Shown: positions 22,068-36,800, counted from the stretch's first letter. The stretch is DNA of 64,000 bases from Ctenosaura bakeri (GCA_948474755.1 CAOLHI010002145.1:248001-312000); one strand, 5' to 3'. Translations and numbers: made by a program. Notes: generated by a model not told the origin, from the sequence alone.

Positions 22068-25000
22068 CTAAGTTTAAAACAGACATGAAAAGAATGGATA
22101 GGTGGTCAGTGAAATCTAAATATTACAATCTCACCCATTTTGTTTCCATACAATTCCTGTTTTAGAAATGTGGCTAAATTTTACTGCAAAATGTACCTTG
22201 TTCAAAAATTCTTTGGTAATATCTATAAATACAAATGAACACAAAAAATACATGAAGGGGCCTGCATTGTGCCCATTCTTCTTGTATTTCATGCACCTGT
22301 CAAGCATATGAACAGCTCTCTGTATACAGCAATATATTTAATTATAAATTTCAGTGAACTATCTCTAAAAAGCATGTTTTTCTTTCCTTGAAGATTCATT
22401 GCCTTGTCCTTACTTTCCAGTCACTGTATTACCACCTGAATATATGTAATCTGTATATAAGTACCTTGGGTCTTGTAATGACTTCTACATTTTCAACAAC
22501 TCTCCTGAAGGAAGGAGGCATTTTGTTGAGAATTCTGTGTTGAAGAAATTCTTGGGCTTTGTGAAACATCAGACCACCTCCTACGACCAGGATTGAACTG
22601 TACATTTTCTTTTTTGTATCATCCGATGCTGGAAAAATGAACATAAGAACTATATGTAAATTGTGAAGAATCCATTTTAAAATCATCCAGAATTAACCAA
22701 CAGCGACTTCAAGACAAATTGGCAATCGTTAGTACTACTATGACTGCTATTGTTATTATTTTCATGTCTCATTTTTAAACCATTCTAGGACTCCAATATC
22801 ATTAAAAGATACAGGTAAAAGTTCAGTGTGGCCACTGAAAAGAATAGTAACAAACACAGACAATATAGCACATTATGAAAGGCCGTTTTCACACTGAGCA
22901 GTTTTGAAGGCCTGATGAAACAAAACAAAAATCTTTTATCTGCCTACAGAATAGCAACAAGGGCATCAGGCTAGCCTCTCCTGGAAGGATGTTACAGGGC
23001 CTGGGAAAAGCCACTGAGAAGGCCCTCTTGTGTTCTCACCAGATGTACCTGTGAGGGTGGCACACAAGATCTTTCCCAGAAGATCTCAAATCATGGGCAG
23101 GCTCATGTGGGAGAATATGGTCTTCTGGATAACCTGGACATGGACTGTATACAGTTTTATAGGTTATAACCAGAAATAAACGGCATGAGTAAGAATAATG
23201 AGAGACCTATTTTACACACAGTGATGAAAACATACAATCTTGGCCATTTTACCAAAATTAATAAGTAAATGGATAATAGTTTTCTTACCACAGCAATCAA
23301 TGCTGTGTAGAATTGCTTTATCAAGGCCTAAAGCTTTTCCTTCAAACTGAGATACAGCAGTTTTTCTGGACATATGAGCAGTCAGTGGTTCTTCAGAATC
23401 ATTTCCACCAATAATACAATCTCCGTGAGAAGTACCTAACTCCACTTCTGGAGGATAGAGATTTTCGGCAACATTTGCAGATTGGCCACGCATGTCTCCC
23501 TCAAATCCACCAGGCTTGGACATGGATTTCCGATCAGCTGTTGCTTTTGCAGACTTTACAAAGCCAAAAAAATAACAGTAGATTATCTTTAAAGAGGACG
23601 ACATTACATTATAAATACACCCCCACACCAGAGTATATTAAAAAAAATTAAGTTAGAGTAGCCCAACAGCCAAGTCATAAATATCCTTGCCTGTAAAAAC
23701 ACAATGCTATTTCTGGCCTTTAATCCTAAGTAAAGGAATAAGTAATATGAACCAAACTAGCAGTATTTATGTACTCCAACAACGTATGTGCTGCTTGTCT
23801 GTATTAACTATATTCAATATGCTTAGCTTTTACCTCCATCCATTTCTGCATTATTGACTTTATTATTCTTATTATTAACCTCATGAAAGGTGTTTGAAAC
23901 AGGATCCCCAAATAGTGGTTCATATGGGAAGCTCTGAAATAATCAAAACATCAGTCTTGGCACAATTATAGCAGGGATTAAGAAAGCCATTCACCAGATT
24001 ATGTTCAGTTACAAGGAAGCCCCAAGCTCATGTGTTCGTCTCTCTGATGACATACACCCTTCTCTTCCATAGTGGTGAAACGATGAACTGTTTTTGTTTC
24101 AGATTAATCACAATTTGTCCGGTGATTAATTTTACAGTTAAACAGTTAATTTTACAGAAACAAGCCATCTTAAAAAATATGGTCTGAAACTGGCTTCTTC
24201 CAAGTAGCCATCACAAGATGACACACATTTTGCTAAGGTTCAGACATGGCCTTAGCTGTAGTTACTCCTGAATGGAAGTGAATACAGCTTTCCTGAGTAT
24301 GTACCAGAGGAAGGGGAAATCTGCCAGCCCAAATCTTACTACACAACGCTCTCATACTGCAGAACTATGGGTCTAGCACTACCTCTGAGCCTGCGCTGTT
24401 AGTACAATTCCTTTACCTAATCTCTGAAAGGAAATTTTTAATTAAGTATAATTAGATCTATGTAGAGAATGAGTCTCATAGGATAAGAAAAAAAGAAGCA
24501 GCAGCCACGCACGCACCTGCTCCTGCTTACTTTGTGTAGCTAAGAGATAATGTTCATCATGTGGATCCTCAGGATCACCTTGCGACCTCTGTTGCAGAGA
24601 TGTCATTTTCTGCCCCACAATTCCAAATGTTGCCGGATAAAATAATGCCATCGGAGCCTAATTGTGAGAGATAGGGAAAGTTTTATATTCTTGCAAACTT
24701 CTACAGTTCCACCCAATACTGGCTTGCACTTGTTTTGCAATTAAAATAACAAGGTCACAGAATCAAATGAGCTTTGCATTCCAGAAGACATGATTCTTAG
24801 CAGCAGCATGAGCAGAAAGAAGTACTGTATTTGCCAGGGTATTAGATGCACTGGTGTATAAGACATGCTCCATTTTCAGACCTTATTTTTTTAGGAAAAA
24901 TTTTTTTAGTACCCAGCTGAGGCACAATACACAGGAAGGGGGGGATTGAAAGGAGATGTGGTACAAGGATTTCCCCTTTCCCTGTTTTCCTTTTGAGGAT

Positions 25001-27809
25001 TCCCCTTGCCAAATCCCATTTTCTCAGCCTCAGAGGCAAGCCATGACACCTGCCCCCCCCCCCCAAACAAATCTTGCCAGGAAAACTCCTCCATAAACTG
25101 GAGCTGAGTTGCAGGCTCTTAAGAAAAGCAACTGGGAAGGGGGAATGAAGACAGGAACTACTGAGTGCTGTGCAAAAAAAGGGTAGGGAGGCAGCAAAAA
25201 TAGGGGGCTCAAAGCACCTGGAGGCTGCTCCTCTTCTTTCTAGAACCTCCCCCTTCTTGACTCATTTTCTTCCTCCACCCCCCTAGCAAGGTGGTGGAGG
25301 CTGGGGTAGAAAACAGGGACAAGCAGCACCTCTGGAAGAAACCAAACCTCCCGTTCAGGCTGGGAGGGAAGAAAGTGCACCCCCATCCCACTCCTTTCCC
25401 CCTACCCCAGGAACAGAAACCATCAGGGTTTTGCAGGCTGTGCTGAGCAGGAGCCAACCAACTGCAGGAGGGGGAACTAGGAAAATGCCCTGTGCCACAG
25501 CACAGCCAATTCTTTATTCCCCCCTGTCCCACAGGTGGTTGGCTCCACAGAAAAGACCCAGCTGGGAAGGGTGAATGGGAAGAAGGAGGGAGCGGCTGCA
25601 GCAAGGTGGGCTCTTCTTCTCTTAAAGAGGCTGCCAATGTTTTACCACTTTCTTTTCTTTTTCTTAAACCAGAGAGCTTTATTCCTCACAAATCAATAGT
25701 CTATAGAAGGATTAAACACAGAGGTAAGACTGTTCAAAGTACAAGCCCCACTTTAAGTCAATTGTTTGCAGTAGTTTTCAAAGTACCATATTCACTGGTG
25801 TATAAGATGCACCCCATTTTCAAAAGGCATTTTTTTAGGAAAAAAAGTGCATCTTGTATGCCAGCAAATACAGTATTTGATTTGATACTATATAATCTGA
25901 TTGCTCAGTACGGTCATCCCTCCACATTTGCTAGGATTAGGGGCACAGGACCCCTGTGAAAGTGGAAATACCATGAACAACTCTAGGCCCTCCCAAACCA
26001 TATTTAACACAAAAAAGTATGATCAGCATATTCAATCCACCATGGATTCCTTCGAGGCATCAGGGTTCCTTCCTTCAGAAGGCAGAAGTGGGTGGCTGGT
26101 GGGGCTCAATGCCACCTCCACTGCTGTCCCACATCATTTTTAATAGAAACTTACAAACTTCATTTGCAGTTTCTTAGTCTCACAAGGCATCCTTATTAAA
26201 AATGGCATAGGGAGGCAGCAGAAGTGACAGCAAACCATCCATGAACGATCAAATCTGCAAAAGTGAAACCTGCAAATGTGGAGAGCTGACTGTATTTAAA
26301 AAGTAATGACAAGTTATGCCACATTTCTACTAGTGTACATCTGTTGAAGATTATAGCTATGAAGCAAGATTATTAGATGAGTGAGCAACAGAAAACTAAT
26401 AACCATCACACCTTTTCCACTTGATTTTTGCACCTTCTGATTCCCAAGGGAGAAACAGAACATATTTTTTTACCTGTAATTTTTCATCTCCCAAGCGCAA
26501 CTGATATAACAAAGCTGGAGAATCTGGGTGACGGACTTGGAATTCGTGGTCTTTCAGTCCAGATAAATCCTGACAAAAACCACAGAGAATGACATTAATG
26601 TTTTACAATGCATCCTATCTACATATATCTCTTCAGAAGTAAGTTTAACTGGACTTACTTTTGAATTACGAGGTGAATATGGGACAGGATGCTGCAGGCT
26701 TAATATTTAACAGAGGCTGAAGCAGCAACACATTGCACAAAGCTCTATCAGGCAGAACTATGCATTGCCTCCTCCCTAACAACCCAAAAACACCTTTTAG
26801 CTGCTACATGGTCCCCAACATGGTCATTTACTGGCTGGTGGAGAGATGGAACAACAGCACTGCCAGCCTTCCCTTTTGTATGTCCAGACACAGGAACATA
26901 GCTGGACATGTATCTTATTTTGCCCCCACTTTCCATCGGCCAGTAAATTGGGGGGGAGCAGCTGAATGGTAGGTTTGGGATGGGGTAAGAGAAATGTTAT
27001 GTAGTTCCACCTGGAGGAACTTTACACCACATTCTCCCGCTCCAGGATCTGCTAACTATCAAATATATAAGAGCTCTGTCCCAGATTCAACCTGGCAATC
27101 CTAACTTATTCCCAGGTAAGTCTGTAACTACAACCTAAATTAACTTCTAAATTTGTCAAAATTAAACTATGAACAGCCTGCCAATACAGTGCATTTCACA
27201 GCTGTACTGGAACTTTATTCAAAACAATAAGGCAGTGGATAAAGGTTATGTTACATGAAAAGGCTGAGAAGCCAGAAGTGCAGATCACTGAAAAAGCCAA
27301 GCTGAACTTCTGACTAACACCTCAGTCCTACTGTTGAAGATCAACACTAGTTCAGCTGAAGCTGTGCTGAAACTAAACCCCTCCCTGTTTTGGATACCAG
27401 GAACTAGTTAAGATTATGCCCATCATCATCTGCCAGCATGATGGCTGCATCCTTGGACTAGAGGAGCTTTAGATCTATCTAATGGAACGTCAGCTGCTCT
27501 CTCACCTCACCCTTTGTCTGTATCGTTTTTTGGTTCATCTGCAGGCATATCTTAGCCAGAAAACCAGTATTGACAATAAACTCCTCAGCTGGCATTTCTC
27601 TGAGATCAGCTAACAAAAGAGGGTTTTGCCTAATTCCCTGAAGCAGGTAAATCTTTTAGGATTACACTGCAAGCAGGAATCCCCTGCAACCCCCTGCCAA
27701 AAAAAAGCAAAAGAGAAGTTTTTGAAATGATTGCATTTTTTAAATAAATTCTCTAAAGATGTCTGCTTTTCTTCCCACTCTAGGGATATGAGCAAGTTTT
27801 CCTTTGTGA

Positions 27810-27865
<56 letters not shown>

Positions 27866-30800
27866 ACGTAAGTAAATATGGACAAACTTCATCAGCCACT
27901 GTTTGAATGAAATGCTTAAACAGATAGCACTTTGGTCTGATTCAGTGTGGCTCTTCCGAAATTCCCTGAATATGGAAATAACAATTTCTATATGTATTCA
28001 AAGTACAGGAAATGTATATACAGTCAGCCCTCCACACTCGCGGGTTTTACTTTTGCGCATTTGATTATTCACGAATTATTTGCTGTCACCTCTGCTGCCT
28101 CCCTATGTCATTTTTAATAGGGACTGCAAGCCTCATGAGACTGAGAACCCGCAAACAAGGCTTGTTGTCCCTATTAAAAACAGTGTGAGGCTGCAGTGGA
28201 GGTGGCAGGAAGCCCCACCAACCACCCACTTCTGCCTTGCGAAGGAACCCTGATGCCTCAAAGGAATCCATGGTGGGTTGAATATAGTGGTATACTTTTT
28301 TGTGTGTTACATATGGTTTGGGAAGGCCTAATGTTATTCAGTTTTTCCACTTTCAGAGGGGACCTGGGCCTCTAAACCCTAGCAAATGTGAAGGGATGAC
28401 AGTATATGTAAGTACTGGAAATGTTTCCATTTTTGAGCAATATAGAAAATTGAGTGCTAAAGAACAGAAGAACTGCATTACTAGAAAACATCAAAGATCT
28501 ATCCACCACAGTATTTCCAATAATGGTCAGAAAATGTCTTTGTGATGCCCACAAGCGAGTTACGATAGTAAGGACTCCCTTTGATCTTTGGTTGCAGCAT
28601 GAGGCAGGCTCAGTGTTTAATTATTCCAGCTAACAACTGTTGACAGAAATATCCTCCTTGAATCTGACTGATCTCTTTTACAACTGTCTATTTTACAACA
28701 ATATCCTGTGGAAATAAGTTCTAATTCTTCTGAGCCTGTCAATTTCATTGGACTGCCTATTTATTTGATCATTTATATCCTGCCTCTTCCACACAAGCAG
28801 GTTGTACAGGATGGCACACAGATGCAACAGAAATGCTAACATCTGAATACACCAAATAAAGCTGCACATAACAGAAACGTAACACAAAAACTGAGGAGTA
28901 TCCTAACAATAATATTTTTAAAGCTTTTCTGCTTAGCTCATCTTCCAAACAAATCTAGGTACTTCTCCAACATTATTACAACTGAGAACTAACTGGATGT
29001 TCCCCCATTCTAGCATTTTCAGACACAAGGAAAAAAATTCATCATCATGTTTAGTGCCTTCCAACTTCTGTTAACTGTATAAACCTCTATCATCATGCCT
29101 CGCACAACTAAATAGTCCAGGGTCCTTTTAATTACAACAAACTGATCGAGGGATGGGCATGTGACAATGCAAAGCAAGAGGTTACAGCTTTTTTTGGGTC
29201 TCAGACCTTACCTGGTCTAGATGACAAAATGTTTCTTTTAAATGCTGGAGGAGAAGGCAATCTGTCTTTTTAGATAAATGGCAGTCTCTGTAAGGGAATC
29301 CAGCTCGCTGCATAAGCCAATAGAAGCACCTTGACACATCAGAGCCTCCATATGCAAGGCATAACCTAAGATAAAAATTAAGAAGCATTTAGGGGGTCCG
29401 ATGTCTTTTTCAGAAACAAACCCTTGTATCGTGAGGCTGGACAATTACCGGTAAGTAACTCAGAGTAATGTTATTATTTATCTATTCATGTCTTTGGTCA
29501 GAATCATGGTTTGTTACACCAGCACACAAGCAATTCACTAATTCCTGAGTCACAAACACAAAGGTGTAACAGTATTTCTTCTTCGTGGTCTCTGTGCCTC
29601 ACACACTGGGAGTTTTCGCGCATGTGCGGTAGCATTCGGAAGATTCTAGAGCTAAGCAGCTTGGCGGGAACCCCTCCCCCATGCCCGTACTGAGCATGCT
29701 CAGCCCACCAAGCCAACGGTCTCTCCTCAGTTGTTTTTCGTCCGCCTTAGCGAACGAAGGTTCTTGATTCGCAGCGTCTTTGGCTTGTGCTTTCGGTTTG
29801 AATTTCAGCTTTTGGACTTGGATTTCGGGATCCAGCAGCTCCTCAGATACATGGCGGCGACCATGTCGGTCACGTACCTCTCCCGGTTTCATGCCTGGCC
29901 GCTCCAGCACTGGTTCATCCAGGCCTTTGATCCTCTCCTGGACGACCAGTGCCACTTGCTGCAGATCCCTCAACAGGTGAGCCGCTCCATTCTCTGGTGG
30001 CTCTCTTACCAACACCTGCTCTCTGGAATGCCGTTCTGAGAACCAACTCCTCGGATCACGGTAACGATGGACACCTCCCTCTACGGATGGGGGGCACATT
30101 GCGGCGATCTCAGGGCGCAAGGACGCTGGATCGGCCCGGAGACCCATTTACACATCAATGCCCTGGAACTCCTCATCATCCTGAAGGTTCTGAGGGCCTT
30201 CCGCAACCGGGTCGCCAGCTGCATGGTGCAGATCCTGTCCGACAACACGACAGCCGTCTGCTATGTCAACAGGCAAGGAGGGACCCGTTCTACCACCCTC
30301 CTCACCATAGCTCTTCAGCTCTGGAACTGGTGTGTGCTGCTTCGAATCCATCCCGTAGCGGTGCAACTGGCGGGCCGCAAGAACATCACGGCAGATGCCC
30401 TCAGCAGGGACACCTCGTGCTATCACGAATGGTCCCTCTCCGATACCACGTTCTGGGCGATACTGGCCCGATGGGCAGATCCATCTATCGATCTCTTTGC
30501 CAGCAACACAAACAGGAAGTGTCCTTGATACTGCTTGAGAGTCGGCCTGGGTCGGGGCTCTCTTGGCGACGCCTTCCAGTTCCAGTGGAGTGACGGTCTC
30601 CTTTACGCGTTCCCGCCATTTCCTCTCCTGGGCCAAGTGGTCGCCAAGATCCTTGCAGACCGTGCCAATGTCATACTCATAGCCCCATACTGGCCAAGAC
30701 AGCACTGGTTTGGGCCCCTCTTCGAGGCCGCTTGGAGTCGACTCCTCAAGCTTCCGATGGCACCAGATCTCCTGTCACATTTGGACGGTATCGTACTCCA

Positions 30801-33800
30801 CCCAGACCTGCCACTCCTGGCTCTCCACGCGTGGAGGATAACCCCTTAGATGCTCTAGCCATACGGGATGTCCCCACCGCAACCAGGAAGGAGTCGATGC
30901 GTTGTTCCTACCACTACAAATGGCAGAGATTCACCGCCTTTGCAGAAGCGCGCCGTGAACCGGTATCGCCCGTCGCTCTGTCTACCGTCCTTCATTTCCT
31001 GCTCCACCTTTGGGAACAAGGACTGGCTTTTCCATCTCTGAAGGTCTATCCTGCTGCTGTTGTTGCTTACCAACCACGAGGGTCCTCCTCGGCAGCTCTC
31101 TTCAGGGATGCTACCCTCAAGCAGTTTATGAAGGGCCTGCAACACCTTTATCCACCGGTGTCACTGCCGCTACCGCCTTGGTTGCTGTCCTTAGTGCTAT
31201 CCCAGCTGACGTGACCGCCTTTCGAGCCCATGGCTACTGCTGATGACAGACTACTGACCATGAAGACTGCCTTCCTTGTGGCCGTCACCTCAGCCAGGCG
31301 AGCAAGCGAGTTGACAGCGTTACAGTCGGATGAGCCCTTCTTGGTCTTCCACCAGGACAAAGTGGTCCTTCGACCGGACATCTCTTTCTTGCCCAAAGTG
31401 GTCTCCAACTTTCACCTGAGTCAAGATATCATCCTGTCTACCTTTTATCTGGACCCGACTATGCCTCTGGAGTGCTCTCTCCACTCCCTCGATGCTCGTC
31501 AGGCTTTGGCCTTCTACACCCATCGGACTTCATCCTTTCGTCTGACTCCCCACCTGTTTGTCTGCTACGGTGGTTGTCGAAAGGGCCACAAGGTGTCCAC
31601 CCAGAGGTTCTCCAAATGGGTGGCCCAGACCATTTTGCTGGCATATGAACTGGTCAAGCAGCCTCTGCCAGCTCTGATCCATGCTCACACCACCAGAGCC
31701 GTGGCCTCTTCAGCAGCTCTCCTTCGAGGAGTGGACCTGCAAGAACTGTGTCATGTGGCGACCTAGTCTCAACCCTTGACCTTTGTGCGCCACTACAAAC
31801 TGGACTGCCGGTCCCAGAGAGATGCCCGTTTTGGACGTGCGGTGCTGTCTTCCATTCTCAAGGACCTGACCCACCGTCCAATGGTAAGCTACAAAATCTC
31901 CCAGTGTGTGAGGCACAGAGACCACAAAGAAGAAGAACAGGTTGCTTACCTGTAACTGTGGTTCTTCGAGTGGTCATCTGTGCCCTCACACACACCCGCC
32001 CAGCCGTCCCCTCTTCCAGGTCCTGCACTGGCGGACTCTAGAACTGAGGAGAGACCATTGGCTTGGTGGGCTGAGCATGCTCAGTACGGGCATGGGGGAG
32101 GGATTCCCGCCAAGTTGCTTAGCTCTAGAATCTTCCGAATACTACCGCGCACGTGCGAAAACTCCCAGTGTGTGAGGGCACAGATAACCATTCGAAGAAC
32201 CACAGTTACAGGTAAGCAACCTGTTCTTTAATATGTCAAAAACTTCTCAGGGGGATGTTGAATATTACAAGATGTTAAAAGTGCATATCACTCCTTGACA
32301 CAGTCAGACTATGATGTGGGAATATTAAAATAAATACTCCTGCTTTTTGATAGTTACCTGGTGTTACGATGTGAAACACCATCTTCCACACAGCAGATAC
32401 TTGTCTTCTGATCCCCCACATCAACAACACATGCACTACCTAAGCCACTTCCAAAAGTAGCACAGACCGATTCCTGATGCACCACTATTCCTGAAAAGGA
32501 TACAGCAGGCAGATTTTTTCACATACATGCTACAAAGGGACAAAGAAAACATGCCTATTGCTATCTATATATTTTGTAAATTTGCTAGTCTGTCACCACA
32601 TCAATAATTTCTGAAGACATACCTTCTCTAGTAACGTATCTACGACCCAGGGCATTGCAGCTTCTAGCCAACCTCATTTTTTTAAGCTTTGATTGACATG
32701 CAATGAGACAATAAACAAAATCTTGTAGCTAGATCTCATTTCATCTCTTATATCAAGAGATATACAAAAACTGAGCCGCATCAGAGATGATCTCTGTGCA
32801 ATCCCATACAGCTGTGTGTGAATGTCTGCAGATGTGTACCAACTAGTGAGAAAGACATGGTCAAGTTGTAGCATTCACATAATATATTTAAAATCACCAT
32901 CACTCCCATCATCTAATCAATTTCCACACCGCTTCCTATATCTAACAATATATACCACCATCAAACAACACCAGATCACAGAAAGCAATTCTCATTTTTG
33001 GAGCCTGTAAGGAAAGTTCAAGCTAACAGCAACTGATACTTGTATACACCTACATGGTCATGTTGGCTAAGGGATTCTGGAAGTTGTAATCCAAAAAAAG
33101 TAACAGTTCCAGATCCTCACACAACTACTATTGTGAATGACCACAGAGGACACTGCTTTATTACCTGAGAAGCCCATCTTCATTAAGATCATATTTACTA
33201 TTTCCTTCACATGTTGCTTATTATAGATGTCTGGAATTAATAAAATGCACCTGTAATACTGAGAAAGAGATGAAAGATCAGAATTTTTCACAAAGCAATT
33301 TAGGAAACAGGAAAAAGCTAAATTGGTTATTTTCACCATCTAAATATTTCAGTTCAAGGCACCAAAAAACATAACAGGTTAAGGTTTTGGTTCTGTTGTG
33401 CCACATTTTCCCTTTGATTTCTCTCCTTCTCACTCAGCTGGCCCCACCATCTCATATCTTGTTTTTGCTAGTAAGCTTAATATATGTCTTCCAAAATCTA
33501 AGTTAATTGAAGTTTTCCTTCTACTTTACCTCCTATAAAACATTAGTTCTTTTAATTTCTTTTGAGGACTTCCCAGATCCGTATTATTTTGCTGAAGTTT
33601 TAATACACGCTCCAGACATGCCTCATGTAGATTACTATAACTTTTTTTTCTAGTTTTCCAACTTATTATATCTTCCATTGTTCATTTCTGTTGAATTTAA
33701 CTCTCACATTATGGCTTTCTGTCTCTGTGCTAACTCCTTATTTCTTCTCCTAAGAGGTGCAAAACAGAACAGGGCAATTAGATGATCCAGGGAGACAGAG

Positions 33801-36800
33801 ATATGGAAGAAATTGTTACGCCACTGCAAATAGCTTTAGAGGCCAAATTCTTTTACAGTAACAATGATGGAAAATCAGAGTCACAATCACATTCAGCTGA
33901 AGTCAGTCACAGCTTACCTTCAAATCTTTCAAAGGTATTTCTAAATATTTCTGAATTGCATATGACCATATTACTTCAAGATCAGCTAGTACTGCAGTAA
34001 GAGAGCCACCGGGCCCTGAGTGAAGGTTAAGCTGTCCTCGTCGAATAGGCCAGTGAATATTATAACAGTCCAAAGGGTTAACAAAGAGTGCCTGAAAAGA
34101 AAAGTGCAGCATCATATTATCTCCACATTGTTTTATTGTTGCTGTTAATTTAATTATTTCTATTTATTTATCAGCTGGTTTTACTTTGCTTTATTATGTC
34201 ATGCCATATGTTGCATTTACCTCTTGCCACTGATTTTACTAGGCAAGATCCAATGATGTACCTCTGTATACAATATTAGTAGAACTTGGAGTTTCTTCCT
34301 CTCCCGCTCCTCCTGTAGCCCTTCATGGTTACCTAAAAACCTGCTCCTCCAACCCTAGCTGTGGAAATGTTCAGGCTGCCATCAAGGCTGCAGTGGAGTA
34401 TGTGTGCCATTTCTGGCAGAAGCAGAAAGATCCAGTAGAGGTATGGTTGTATTCTGGCTATGTGCAATTCTGTCTTCACTGTTTTATAGTTATTTTGTTT
34501 TATGTTGTTAATTTATTTATACAAGATGCAGAAAACTTCAGTTACTGCCCATTACAAAGTATAAGGAATAAAATGAAATACAGTAACATAAACTTCATTC
34601 GAAATGCAATCATTAAACATTCAATACAGTTTATTGTACGGCAGCTAATGAGTGGCAAAGCCAAAAGTGCCAGCAGGAAGTGTTTACAGCACACTACAGC
34701 TCCATCCTTCATCACTCTGTCCCCACTGCCTATGCACCTCCTCATCTCTCTCTCTCTCTCTCTTTCAACCATTCTCCCTCTTACTGTGCCACCCATCTCT
34801 CCCTCTCTGTGTCTGTGCACGTACACATATCTATGCCACTCAACATGAAATTAGGTCCAGAGTACAACATAGCCCGTTGATCAGTTTCCTCATCCCATCC
34901 GTAATACAAAACAAAAACCCCCCAATATCTGATTGGGGGCAGGATCAAGAAGAAAAATGCAAAAACAAAAAACATGCAAATAAATTACACCCTCCAGTGT
35001 CATATCACAGGGAAATCTGCAAAAATAATTGCCATTGAAAAATCAGCATCAACTGCAATGATCAATTTGTGTCCCATTTGTGAGAAAAACAAATCATTTT
35101 AAAATGGTATATAATGCAGCTTCCAAAGTATACCAAAACACACAACACAGTTTAGCTTTTAGTTATACCAAGAAACAAACAATACTTTTGTTTCAGAAAA
35201 TGAGATCAATACATACATGGCATTTTGGTACCATATTCTGACTGCCTCTACTGGAAGAAGCCAAATCACTGCTCCATGGAATGTACAAGGCAGCGCAGCT
35301 AACAGTTTTCCACTCTCCTTTGCTGGTTAAGTATTACCAAAAAAATGGAGGCAACAGGATCTGATAAAATCTGGTCTACTGCCAGTTTGAAACTTTTAAA
35401 ATAATAGTGAAATGTCATTTGATGACAGTTATAAAAGCAACAGAAAATCCCATATTTACTAGAACACACAGAGGGAAAAATATGACCACATGTGAAGATT
35501 TCGCCAGGACACAAAGCTTACAAGAGATTTTACTCTCTCACACACATCTTCAGTCCAACAATGTACCCAAACACAATCTAGATAAATGTTTTGTACACAG
35601 CCACTGCTGTTGATCCAAGAACACCTTTGAAAAATACATTGTTGTTGTGTGCCTTTAAGTTGTTCCTGACTTACAGCACATCTAAGGCAAACCTATCACA
35701 TGGTTTTCTTTGCAAGAGTTTTTCACCTTTGTCTTCCTCTGAGGCTGAAAGAGGGTGCCTTGCTCAAGCTCACTCAGTGGATTTCCATGGCTGTGCAAGG
35801 ATCTGAACCCTGGTCTCCAGAGTCAACACTCAAACCACTACAACACATTGGCTCTTTTAAAACTACATATGGTTATGACATTATTAAGTCCAAGTTTGGC
35901 ATGAAAGGAGAATAGCACTTTTAGTGAAATGAGAAAGGAACTCTTACCTCTTCTCCAATGACATATTCTGGGTGATGCCCAGTGTTTGTCCACTTTGTCC
36001 CAGAGCTGTGATCTAAAATAGCAGGTCTCATCTGTCTGTTATAAGAACGAGCCTAAAATATAAAATCCAAACAAGACATAAGGAGGAAAATAATATTAGC
36101 ATGTTTGAAACCCATCTAAGTTTGAATGTATATTATTTTCTTTACATACTGTCCAAAGATACGTGAGTGCATGTATATGTCTTGCTAAATGCTGTACAAA
36201 CGGCTTAAACTTGATCCAAAAAAATAAAAGTCCAGAAAGGTATTACTCTGTGTCACCAAAAACAACAAAGTCTGGTAGCACCATAAATGACTGCCATCAG
36301 TGGTTCATTCACCTGTATGCAGTCCAATAAAAATGGCAGCCAAGTCTTGTAGCACCTTAAAGCCTAATTCAGTTTTATCTGGTACAAACTTTCATGGACT
36401 GCATCCTACTTAATCAGACACACTGTTGTCGAGGGTGGCAGATATTTACATATAGGCATGTGTCTTTTTCACAGAATCATAGAATTGGAAGGAGCCCTAT
36501 GGGCTATCAGAACCAAGCCCTTGCTCAATGCAGGATCTCCACTAGAGAAAGCTCAGCAGATAGCTGTCCAGCCTCTTTTTGAAGACATCCACAGTAGGAG
36601 GCCCCATCATCTCTTTAGGCAATTGCATCCATTCAACTGCTCTCACTGTCAATAAATTCCTACTAATGTTTAGTTGGAGTCTACCCATATGTAACTTAAA
36701 ACCATTAGACCTAATTCTACCCTCTGAGGCAGCAGAGAACAAGCCGGCACCCTCTTCTTTGTGGTAGCCCTTGAGGTATTTAAAAAGTGTGATCATGTCA

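Larger units (their letters stand above)
29575..32227 (+). mobile_element. DIRS-type element, copy B (internally deleted)
   Basis: Has the 5' terminal repeat and leader (29575-29830), then RNase H, MT and recombinase regions, ICR and 3' terminal repeat. Gag and RT are missing: leader sequence runs straight into the RNase H start ([13 protein letters not shown]) at about 29830. It shares the AACAGGTTGCTTACCTG end with copy A but differs across the terminal repeats (CTCCCAGTGTGTGAG in place of CTCCTAGTGTATGAAG), so it belongs to a related subfamily. Antisense to ACTR8, in intron 7. Confidence 0.9.

Noticed and set aside
27807..27861. CRISPR-like regular repeat
   Set aside because: It is a plain GAAA microsatellite without spacers, in a vertebrate intron.
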